Assembly: GCF_024594815.1 (NCBI RefSeq)
Contig: NZ_JANJOU010000010.1
Location: 124,001 to 188,000 of the forward strand
DNA length: 64,000 nt
From: Roseomonas populi
Lineage (GTDB): Bacteria; Pseudomonadota; Alphaproteobacteria; Acetobacterales; Acetobacteraceae
Direction of reading: 5' to 3'
A program made the translations under genes and the position numbers. The notes below the pieces were generated by a model that was given only the letters and a program-made list of their open reading frames with translations, made no database searches and had not been told where the DNA came from. Of this stretch, positions 57,089 to 64,000 are shown piece after piece. Within the stretch, counting starts at the first letter, position 1. Each line of letters begins with the position of its first letter.

Positions 57089-57330
57089 TGATGCAGGCGG
57101 CGGATCATCTCCTGGGCCGCGGCCTCTACCTCCTCCGCCAGGATGGAGCGGATCAGCGCGCCCTCCGTGCGGCTTGCCGGCCCGTCCTGGTCGAAGAGTC
57201 CGACAAGCTGCCGAACCTCCTCCGCGGCCGAGCGGAGGTAGTGGACGGGGTTATCAGCTTTGCGGAGCCCTTCCTCGAGGACGGTGCGGATGGCAGCCGC
57301 CATGCTCATCCGCAGCGCGGCCTCGTTCAT
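57085..57330 (-). CDS. Small helical protein between glgP and the cellulose operon, unknown function
   Basis: An 81-residue protein from ATG 57330, with AGGA eight bases upstream. It is nearly all helix (MSMAAAIRTVLEEGLRKA, AAEEVRQLVGLF, GALIRSILAEEVEAAAQEM), acidic and without membrane segment. The stop shares four bases (CTAG) with the glgP stop, so the genes overlap tail to tail. Longer starts at 57378 and 57603 exist but leave the best ribosome site unused. It points away from the bcs genes. I do not recognise a family. Confidence 0.55.
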   Translation of the reverse strand: MNEAALRMSMAAAIRTVLEEGLRKADNPVHYLRSAAEEVRQLVGLFDQDGPASRTEGALIRSILAEEVEAAAQEMIRRLHH

Positions 57331-57561
57331 GCTGAAATCCTGTTTCACGGCATCTCCGGAGATCAGAGCGCATAACATGCGAAAAGCCGGACGAGAACGT
57401 TCCAATCCCATCAAAATGCGACGCCTGACGATCCGCTTTTCCCAATTGCCCCATGACTTTATCGCGCACGATTGTTTCTTCGCGATAAGCTTTCGGGTTC
57501 GGCCCGCGGCTGAAGGCAGGCCAGGTGCTCCCGAGGGTAGCGTAACGGCCCAATACTCGTC
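57331..57561. promoter_or_regulatory. Divergent control region upstream of the cellulose operon
   Basis: A 231-base gap, less GC-rich than its surroundings. It contains a perfect inverted repeat TTATCGCG (57459-57466) and CGCGATAA (57481-57488), separated by 14 bases. The gap separates the small minus-strand gene from the proline-rich protein gene, so promoters for both likely lie here. No exact sigma-54 or sigma-70 consensus is obvious. Confidence 0.45.
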
Positions 57562-58587
57562 ATGGTAGAACATCTCGAGGACTCTTCCCGGAATCAGGAT
57601 CAACCCCTATCTTCGCTGCACCAAAACGTAGCGGAGGCTTCCGAGCGAGTGGACGAGCCCATCGACCGTCTCCTTCGCGCTTGCGGCCTGAGCAGCTTTC
57701 CCTACGTGCGATATGCACCGGTCCGGATCGAACTGCCCCCGCCTGCCCCGGAATCGTCCCCCGAGGCGCCCGGAATCGAGCCCCACATCCCGGATGAGCC
57801 TGCGGCCAGACTGCCCGAGATAGGCGAGAAGCAGGCAGGGCAGCCGCTCCTAGCCTTGCCGGAACGGCAGGAACAGGCACTGCCGGAGACACCGCCCGCC
57901 CCGCCGCCGCGTGCAACTCCCGCGTTGCCGCCCGTCGCCCCGCCGGCGCCCCCCGCCCCGGCGGCGCTCGCCGCATCTCCCGCCGATCGCGCGCCGGTTT
58001 CGGCGCGTGCCACCCTGCGTATGGCCCGTCCGCTCCGCCCGGACCGCCAGGCTGTGCCCGCCCCGGCACCGGCCGAGAGCGCACCGCTCCCGCCGACGAC
58101 CCCGGCCGCCATGCCTCCGGCGCCGCCCCCCGCACCGCCCGTCGCTCCACCCCCTCGCGCCGTCGAGGACGTCCCGCCGCCTCGCCGCACCCCGGCCCCG
58201 GCGCGGACCGCCCTTCGCCTCTCCCGCCCGCTCCGCCCGCTCCGCCCGCTCCGCCCGGACCGTCCGGCGGCCCGGACCGCGATTGAAGCGGCCGCCTCGC
58301 CACTCCCACCACCGGCAGCCGTTTCTCCCGCTCCCGCTCCGGTACCGCGCGTCGCCCCGCTTCGCCGCGCGGCGGAGCAGGCGCCGGCCCCGCCCCAGGC
58401 CGCGGCACCACGCGCCGTTCGCCGCTTCGCCCTGCTCGACGAGATCACAAGGCAGGTCGCGGGGTCGGATGCTGCCCCCGGGCAGGACGGAGGCGGGCCT
58501 GCGGGGCCACCCTCGCCACCACCCACCCCACCATCCCCGCCGCGCCTGCAGGTTCGCCGGCGTCCCAGGCCCGGAGGAGGCGCCTAG
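57562..58587 (+). CDS. Proline-rich cellulose-operon protein (CcpAx/BcsH- or BcsP-like)
   Basis: A 341-residue protein without signal peptide. A short N-terminal ordered part contains PIDRLLRACGLSSFPYVRY, which recalls the start of Komagataeibacter CcpAx (BcsH), where a Phe/Leu-rich motif precedes a Pro-rich body. The rest is strongly Pro/Ala/Arg-rich. It has two related blocks (RATLRMARPLRPDR and RTALRLSRPLRP with tandem repeats) and a late amphipathic motif RRFALLDEITRQV. In acetic-acid bacteria CcpAx is a cytoplasmic scaffold that organises cellulose ribbons. Its position directly before bcsQ supports this role. The match is by pattern, not alignment. Confidence 0.6.
   Translation: MVEHLEDSSRNQDQPLSSLHQNVAEASERVDEPIDRLLRACGLSSFPYVRYAPVRIELPPPAPESSPEAPGIEPHIPDEPAARLPEIGEKQAGQPLLALPERQEQALPETPPAPPPRATPALPPVAPPAPPAPAALAASPADRAPVSARATLRMARPLRPDRQAVPAPAPAESAPLPPTTPAAMPPAPPPAPPVAPPPRAVEDVPPPRRTPAPARTALRLSRPLRPLRPLRPDRPAARTAIEAAASPLPPPAAVSPAPAPVPRVAPLRRAAEQAPAPPQAAAPRAVRRFALLDEITRQVAGSDAAPGQDGGGPAGPPSPPPTPPSPPRLQVRRRPRPGGGA
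58231..58257 (+). repeat. Three tandem copies of a 9-base unit in the proline-rich gene
   Basis: CTCCGCCCG occurs three times in a row (58231, 58240 and 58249), coding for a repeating Leu-Arg-Pro tripeptide. Length variation between strains is likely here. Confidence 0.85.
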
Positions 58588-59405
58588 TGCCCCTGATCGC
58601 CTTCGTCTCGCCCAAGGGCGGCGTGGGAAAGACCACCATCGCCGCCAATGTCGCCGCCCTGCTCGCGGCGCGCGGCCACGAGGTGCTGGGCCTGGACCTG
58701 GATCCTCAGAATGCGCTGCGCGTCCACCTCGGCATGCCCGTGCGGGAGGAGGCAGGCTTCGTGGCCGAGTTGGACAGCAGCCTGGCTTGGCCGGCCGCGC
58801 TACGCCACACACCCTACAATGTCGCCCTGCTGCCGCACGGCGAGGTGGAGCCGCGCCGCGCCCTGGAGCTGACGCGCCTGCTGATGGACCGGCCGGAGGC
58901 GCTGGCCGACCCAGTGCGGGAGATGCTGGCGGACCCACACCGGCTGTTGATCGTGGATAGCCCGCCCGGCCCCTCCCCCGCCCTTTCGGCCATCATGCCG
59001 CTGATCGACCTCTCGGTCGTGGTGCTGCTCGCCGATGGCGGCAGCGCCTCCCTCATTCCCCAGATTGCCGATGGCCGCTTCCTTGGCCGCGGCACGCTGG
59101 CCATGCGAGCGGCGGAGCGCGCGGTGCTGGTCCTGAACCAAGTGGAGTTGCATGCGCCGCTCTCTACTGCCGTGCTGGACTGCGCGGAGGCGACGATGGG
59201 CGCGCGGCTGCTCGGCGTTGTCGCCCGCGACCCGGGCGTCGCGGAGGCGCTGGCCGATCGCCGGCTTCCCGTGGAAGTCCCGGGCAGCCGGGCCGCCGAG
59301 GACCTCTCACTCCTGGCCGAGGGGATCCTCGGCCGCCTGACCCTGCCGTCGGCAACGCCCACGGCCGGACACTCCGTGCTGACCCATTGGGGACTGCGTC
59401 GATGA
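58587..59405 (+). CDS. bcsQ: Cellulose biosynthesis ParA-like ATPase BcsQ/YhjQ
   Basis: A 272-residue MinD/ParA-type ATPase with the deviant Walker A FVSPKGGVGKTT (about residues 6-17) and LDLDPQN. The segment LLIVDSPPGPSPAL is its Walker B. BcsQ localises and activates cellulose synthase and is found upstream of bcsA in many operons. The start is a GTG that shares one base with the preceding stop (TAGTG), and the stop overlaps bcsA by ATGA. Gene order makes the call sure. Confidence 0.88.
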   Translation: MPLIAFVSPKGGVGKTTIAANVAALLAARGHEVLGLDLDPQNALRVHLGMPVREEAGFVAELDSSLAWPAALRHTPYNVALLPHGEVEPRRALELTRLLMDRPEALADPVREMLADPHRLLIVDSPPGPSPALSAIMPLIDLSVVVLLADGGSASLIPQIADGRFLGRGTLAMRAAERAVLVLNQVELHAPLSTAVLDCAEATMGARLLGVVARDPGVAEALADRRLPVEVPGSRAAEDLSLLAEGILGRLTLPSATPTAGHSVLTHWGLRR

Positions 59406-62400
59406 CCGCGATGCGGATGACCGCGACAACCGACCGGCTGCCGCTGCCCGGGCGGGCACTCCGGATCGCGAGTATCGTCCTCGGCGCGCTCGCCGTCCTC
59501 TTCGTCATTACTGTGCCGCTGAACGGCGAGCAGCAGGCCGTGTTGACCCTCCTGGGGATCGCGGCCTTTCTTCTGATCAACCGCTGGAAGTCGCGCCGCG
59601 CCACGGTTCTGCTGGTGCTGCTCTCCTTCGCGATCACCTCGCGCTACCTGTGGTGGCGGGTGTCGGAGACGATCGAGTTCGACAACTTCTTCCAGGGCTT
59701 CCTCTCGCTCGGCCTCTTCGCGGCGGAGTGCTACGCGGGCTCGCTGCTGTTCCTGTCCTACGTGCAGCTCACCTACCCGCTGAACCGCAAGCCCACCCGC
59801 CTGCCCGCCGACCCCGCGGAATGGCCAAGCGTGGATGTCTACGTCCCCTCCTACAACGAGAGCCTGGAGATCGTGCGGCCGACCGTGCTCGCCTGCATGA
59901 ACATCGACTGGCCGCGGGACAAGCTGAACGTCTATGTGCTGGACGACGGCCGCCGCACGGAATTCCGCCAGTTCTGCGAGGAGGTGGGCTGCGGCTACAT
60001 CATCCGGCCGGACAACAAGGGCGCGAAGGCCGGCAACATCAACCACGCGCTGCGCCACACGGATGGCGAGTACATCGCCATCTTCGATTGCGACCACGCC
60101 CCCACCCGCGCCTTCCTGCAGATGACGGCCGGCTGGCTGGTGCGGGACCGCCGGCTGTCGATGGTGCAGACGCCGCACTACTTCTACTCGCCCGACCCTT
60201 TCGAGCGGAATCTCGCCCGCAGCCGCCCCGTGCCGAATGAGGGCCTGCTCTTCTACGGCGCCATCCAGCCCGGCAACGACCTCTGGAATGCCGCCTTCTT
60301 CTGCGGCTCCTGCGCCCTGATCCGGCGCGAGGCGCTGATGGAGGTCGGTGGCGTCCCGCACGAGACGGTGACGGAGGACTGCCACTGCTCGCTCCGGATG
60401 CAGCAGAAGGGCTGGCACACCGCTTACATCCGCCTGCCCCTCGCCGCCGGCCTGGCCACGGAGCGCCTGACCCTGCATATCGGCCAGCGCATGCGCTGGG
60501 CGCGCGGGATGATCCAGATCCTGCGGCAGGAGAACACGCCCTTCGCGCCCGGCCTCACCTGGGCGCAGCGGCTCTGCTACTTCACCGCCGGCTTCTCCTT
60601 CCTCTTCGCCATTCCGCGCATCGTCTTCCTCACCTCGCCGCTCGCCTTCCTCTTCTTCGGGCAGAACATCATCGCGGCCTCCCCGCTCGCCATCATCGCC
60701 TATGCGGGCAGCCATATGTTCCATGCCTTCGGCACGGCCTCGCGCCTCAACCAGAACAACCGCCACTCCTTCTGGTCCGAGATCTACGAGGCCTGCATGG
60801 CGGCCCCCCTCGTCCTCGTCACGCTCGCCACGCTCTGGGATCCGCGCAAGGGCAAGTTCAACGTCACGGACAAGGGCGGCCGGCTGGAGGTGGGCTATCT
60901 CGACGTGCGCGCGGTGCTGCCCAACCTGATCCTGCTCGCCTGCCTCATCATCGGCGTCGGCATCGGCCTTTACGGAACGCTGACGACGGAGGCGGGCTCG
61001 CTGGACTTCCAGGCCTATCTGCTAAACACGCTCTGGACCACGCTCTGCCTCGTCCCGGTCTCCGCGGCCGTCGCCGTGGGGCTGGAGCGCGAGCAGATGC
61101 GCGACAGGGCCCGCGTGGACGTGAACCTGCCCGCCGAGTTGGTCCTCTCGGACGGGCGCCGCGTCACCGCGCACTCCTCCGACATCTCCATGTCCGGCGC
61201 ACGCCTGCTGCTGGACCGCCCGCTGGGCATCGCGGACGGCGACCAGTGCCAGGTGTGCTTCGAGCTCGGCAGCGAAAAGGTGCCGGTCCACGCCACCCTG
61301 CTGCACTGGGAGGAGGGCCAGGCCTTCCTGCGCTTCCACATCGAGAACGTGGTCGACGAGGCCGCGATGGTCCGCGTCTTCTTCGGCCGCCCGGATGCCT
61401 GGGTGCATTGGGACCACTGGCCGAAGGACCAGCCGCTGCGCGCCCTGAAGGACGTGGTGATGGCCACGAAGGACGCCGTGTTCCGCAAGTACCGCTTCAA
61501 GATGACGAAAGAGCCCAGCCGCGTGAGCAAGCCCGTGCCGGTCGAACAGATCCGCAAGTCCGACGTGCTGCGGCCCAAGCAGCAGGCCGGGAGCGTGCGC
61601 GAGACGACGGCGGCCGCGATCGGGCTGCTGGCACTGCTCCTGCCCGCCGTCGCGGGCGCCCAGCCCGTCCCCTCCCGCACCGCCCAGACACAGCTCCTCG
61701 CGCCGGCGCGCCCGGGCGAGGTGACGCCGCCGAGCTTTACCCCGCCGCCGGTCCCCGCCCCCGCGGCAGCCCCTGCCGCGCCCCCGGCCGCCCCTGTGGC
61801 GCAGCAGCCGGCGCCCGCGGCCCCGCCCGCCGCCGCGCCCGCGCCGCCGGGTTCGCGGCGCGAGGCCCGGCTGACCTTCCGCGACCTCGGCCTGACCGGG
61901 CCGATGCGCTTCAGCGGCGTCTCCGAGCTCCAAGGCCTCCTTTTCGGCCTCTCGCGGGACGAGGTTGTGACGGCCGCGCGCCTCACCGTGCAGGGCGGGT
62001 CGTCCGCCTCCCTCCTCCCCTCCCTCAGCCAGATCGCGATCACCCTGAACGAGCAGTTCGTCGGGAACATCACGCTCGACCCCGCGCGCCAGGCCTTCGG
62101 TCCCGTCTCCTTCGACATCGATCCCGTGAACTTCGCGGAGCTGAACCGGCTGAACTTCCGCTTCGCCGGCCGCTACGCGACCGAGTGCAACGACCCGCTC
62201 TCCGGGCTTCTCTACGCCAACATCACCGACCTCTCGACGCTGCAGCTGACGATCGAGCGCCTGCCGCCGCAGCGCGACCTCGCCCGCCTGCCGGAGCCGC
62301 TCTTCGATCGCCGCGTGCTGCGCCGCGCGCTGACCCTGCCCTTCGTGATCCCGGCCGAGACCGGCGCGCAGGGGCTTCGCGCGGCGGCCATCGCCGCCTC

Positions 62401-63997
62401 CTGGTTCGCGGTGCAGGCGGATTACCGCGGCGCCAGCTTCCCCGTGGATCGCGCCGCCCCCGCCACGGGCAACGCGGTGGTGATCGCGGCCGGGCCCGAT
62501 GCCGTGCCCGGCCTTCCCCTGCCGCGCTTCGAGGGCCCGACCCTCGCCATGGTCGCCAACCCCACCGATCCCTTCGGCACGCTGCTCGTCCTCGGCGGCC
62601 GGTCAGAGCAGGAGGTGGCGCAGGCCGCGCTGGCGCTGGCCGCCGGGCGCGGCGGGATCGGCGGCGACCTGGCCCGCGTCTCCGCCCCCAGCCTGCCGGC
62701 CCGCGCGCCCTACGATGCGCCGCGCTGGCTGCCGCCGGACCGTCCCGTGCAGTTCGGCTCCCTCGTCGATCGCGCGGAGCTGCAGGGCTACGGCTACGCC
62801 CCCGGCACCATCCGCGTGCCGCTCCGCACCGCGCCGGACCTCTACACCTGGGCCGACCGGGGCATCCCCGCGAACATTAACTTCCGCGCGCCGAACGGAC
62901 AGGCGGTGGACGTGGCGGCCTCCCGCCTCGATGTGCTCGTCTCCGAGAACTACCTCCGCTCCTTCCCGCTCGGCTCCGGGGAGCGGATGTGGCCGCTGAA
63001 CCTCCTCAACGGCTGGCTCCTGGGCGACGAGGCGGTCCGCCACGGCCGGGCAATGGTCCCGACCTACCTCCTCTTCGGGCGGGAGGAGCTGCAGATGCGC
63101 TTCGACATGCGCCCGCTGAACCGCGGCGAGTGCACGGCGGTGCCGGGCGACATCCGCGCCGCCGTCGATCCCGACAGCACGATCGACGTTTCCAAAGCCT
63201 GGCGCTACGCGCGGCTGCCCAGCCTCAACTTCTTCACCTCGGCCGGTTATCCCTTCACCCGCATGGCCGACCTCTCCGGCACGGCGGCGGTGCTGCCGGA
63301 GCGGCCAAACACGCTGGAGGCGGGCGCCTTCCTCGACCTGATCGGGATGCTCGCGGCCAATGTCGGGCTGCCCGCCACGGGCCTGAACGTCGTCTTCCCC
63401 GCCACGCTGCAGACGGTGGCGGGGCAGGACCTGCTGCTGGTGGGGACGCTGGGCCGCCAGCCCGCCGCCGCCACCCTGCTGCGGGACAGCGCCGTGTCCG
63501 TGCAGAATGACCGGCTGACGATCGCAGCGCCCGATGCGCTGGCCGATTTCCGCGCCCTGTTCCTGGACCGCCCGGGCTCCGACGAGATCACCCGCGCCTC
63601 CACCGCCCTCTCCGAGCTGGGCGAGGGCACGGCGGTGCTGGTGGGCACGGAGAGCCCGCTCGCCTCCGGCAAGTCCGTGGTGGCCGTGCTGGGCGCGACG
63701 CCCGCCGCGCTCTCGGGCGTGGTCTCCACCCTTCGCAACCCAGAGGGTTCTGCGCGGGTGCAGGGCGATCTCGTCGTCATCAACGGCGGCCAGGCCGCGG
63801 GCTACCGCACGGCGGCCACCTATGCGGTGGGCAACCCGCCGATCTGGGTTCTTCCCTACATCTGGCTGGGAAGCAGCCCCTGGCGGGTGGCCGGCCTGAT
63901 GCTGGCGGGCGCCCTGCTGCTCGGCGTGCCCTTCTACTGGCTGCTTCGCCGCCGCGCCGCGATGCGGCTGCGGGCCCGCACGCCGAGGGGACATTGA
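59402..63997 (+). CDS. bcsA: Fused cellulose synthase BcsA-BcsB
   Basis: A 1531-residue fusion of the catalytic and periplasmic subunits, like AcsAB of Komagataeibacter. The BcsA half has helices, the GT2 motifs VLDDG (near 180), FDCDHA (near 228), VTEDC (near 325) and QRMRWARG (near 361), and FFCGSCA. A PilZ domain for cyclic di-GMP follows (RDRAR near 567, DISMSG). At about residues 740-755 a signal-peptide-like segment (IGLLALLLPAVAGAQ) begins the BcsB half. Then come a Pro/Ala linker, two carbohydrate-binding-like and flavodoxin-like modules, and a C-terminal anchor helix. ATG 59402 overlaps the bcsQ stop. It uses UDP-glucose to extrude beta-1,4-glucan. Confidence 0.94.
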   Translation: MTAMRMTATTDRLPLPGRALRIASIVLGALAVLFVITVPLNGEQQAVLTLLGIAAFLLINRWKSRRATVLLVLLSFAITSRYLWWRVSETIEFDNFFQGFLSLGLFAAECYAGSLLFLSYVQLTYPLNRKPTRLPADPAEWPSVDVYVPSYNESLEIVRPTVLACMNIDWPRDKLNVYVLDDGRRTEFRQFCEEVGCGYIIRPDNKGAKAGNINHALRHTDGEYIAIFDCDHAPTRAFLQMTAGWLVRDRRLSMVQTPHYFYSPDPFERNLARSRPVPNEGLLFYGAIQPGNDLWNAAFFCGSCALIRREALMEVGGVPHETVTEDCHCSLRMQQKGWHTAYIRLPLAAGLATERLTLHIGQRMRWARGMIQILRQENTPFAPGLTWAQRLCYFTAGFSFLFAIPRIVFLTSPLAFLFFGQNIIAASPLAIIAYAGSHMFHAFGTASRLNQNNRHSFWSEIYEACMAAPLVLVTLATLWDPRKGKFNVTDKGGRLEVGYLDVRAVLPNLILLACLIIGVGIGLYGTLTTEAGSLDFQAYLLNTLWTTLCLVPVSAAVAVGLEREQMRDRARVDVNLPAELVLSDGRRVTAHSSDISMSGARLLLDRPLGIADGDQCQVCFELGSEKVPVHATLLHWEEGQAFLRFHIENVVDEAAMVRVFFGRPDAWVHWDHWPKDQPLRALKDVVMATKDAVFRKYRFKMTKEPSRVSKPVPVEQIRKSDVLRPKQQAGSVRETTAAAIGLLALLLPAVAGAQPVPSRTAQTQLLAPARPGEVTPPSFTPPPVPAPAAAPAAPPAAPVAQQPAPAAPPAAAPAPPGSRREARLTFRDLGLTGPMRFSGVSELQGLLFGLSRDEVVTAARLTVQGGSSASLLPSLSQIAITLNEQFVGNITLDPARQAFGPVSFDIDPVNFAELNRLNFRFAGRYATECNDPLSGLLYANITDLSTLQLTIERLPPQRDLARLPEPLFDRRVLRRALTLPFVIPAETGAQGLRAAAIAASWFAVQADYRGASFPVDRAAPATGNAVVIAAGPDAVPGLPLPRFEGPTLAMVANPTDPFGTLLVLGGRSEQEVAQAALALAAGRGGIGGDLARVSAPSLPARAPYDAPRWLPPDRPVQFGSLVDRAELQGYGYAPGTIRVPLRTAPDLYTWADRGIPANINFRAPNGQAVDVAASRLDVLVSENYLRSFPLGSGERMWPLNLLNGWLLGDEAVRHGRAMVPTYLLFGREELQMRFDMRPLNRGECTAVPGDIRAAVDPDSTIDVSKAWRYARLPSLNFFTSAGYPFTRMADLSGTAAVLPERPNTLEAGAFLDLIGMLAANVGLPATGLNVVFPATLQTVAGQDLLLVGTLGRQPAAATLLRDSAVSVQNDRLTIAAPDALADFRALFLDRPGSDEITRASTALSELGEGTAVLVGTESPLASGKSVVAVLGATPAALSGVVSTLRNPEGSARVQGDLVVINGGQAAGYRTAATYAVGNPPIWVLPYIWLGSSPWRVAGLMLAGALLLGVPFYWLLRRRAAMRLRARTPRGH

Positions 63998-64000
63998 TCA

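Noticed and set aside
57378-57603. Longer start for the small minus-strand gene before the cellulose operon
   Set aside because: The extension would overlap the start of the proline-rich gene and has a composition like noncoding DNA; the best ribosome site is at 57330.

Overview
The window is very GC-rich and densely coded. It reads as a chromosomal segment of an alphaproteobacterium, most likely Acetobacteraceae (Roseomonas-like). This is inferred from the gene families: alphaproteobacterial YejABEF and AapJQMP uptake systems, Bug-type solute-binding proteins, an N-acetylperosamine pathway of Caulobacter type, and a fused BcsA-BcsB cellulose synthase of Komagataeibacter type. There is no insertion sequence, phage gene, CRISPR array or rRNA. 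One tRNA (Ala, GGC) is present.

Layout. 1-11.4 kb: the 3' part of a YbaL/KefB-like antiporter, two tandem Bug binding proteins, a phosphonate-monoesterase-like sulfatase, MoaB, a cupin with a Ser/Gly tail, a PLP dehydratase, and a metN-metI-metQ-metQ methionine importer. 11.4-13.5 kb: a lytic transglycosylase/SPOR lipoprotein and a small lipoprotein. 13.6-24.2 kb: a surface polysaccharide locus with the Wzm/Wzt exporter, GDP-perosamine synthase, a perosamine N-acetyltransferase, Gmd, Rmd, three glycosyltransferases and an exported SGNH hydrolase. Gmd makes GDP-4-keto-6-deoxymannose, which Rmd would reduce to GDP-D-rhamnose and Per/PerB would convert to GDP-N-acetylperosamine. This suggests an O-antigen containing one or both sugars.

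24.2-39 kb: an M17 aminopeptidase, a MarR regulator, yejABEF with an extra membrane protein, HisN, a membrane-anchored cytochrome c, PheA, an orphan TakP-like TRAP binding protein, UppP, a 3-oxoacid CoA-transferase and tRNA-Ala. 39-46 kb: a small unknown protein, the Kup potassium transporter and aapJQMP. 46-51 kb: a histidine-kinase-like protein coupled to a class A penicillin-binding protein, a divergent DUF4189 protein with a twin CX3C motif, and an M20 amidohydrolase.

51.4-64 kb: glucose-polymer metabolism. glgC, an unknown 91-residue frame, glgA and glgP are followed by a small opposite-strand protein and then the head of a cellulose operon: a proline-rich protein, BcsQ and BcsAB. The window ends three bases after the BcsAB stop, so bcsC/bcsD/bcsZ-type genes would lie beyond it.

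Many operons use ATGA or 1-base stop/start overlaps. The most attractive unknowns are the proline-rich CcpAx/BcsH-like protein and the small genes around glg/bcs, the histidine-kinase-like partner of the PBP, the repeat-bearing transglycosylase, and the palindrome-rich gap in the polysaccharide locus. Homology statements come from reading the sequence and remembering families; no database search was run.
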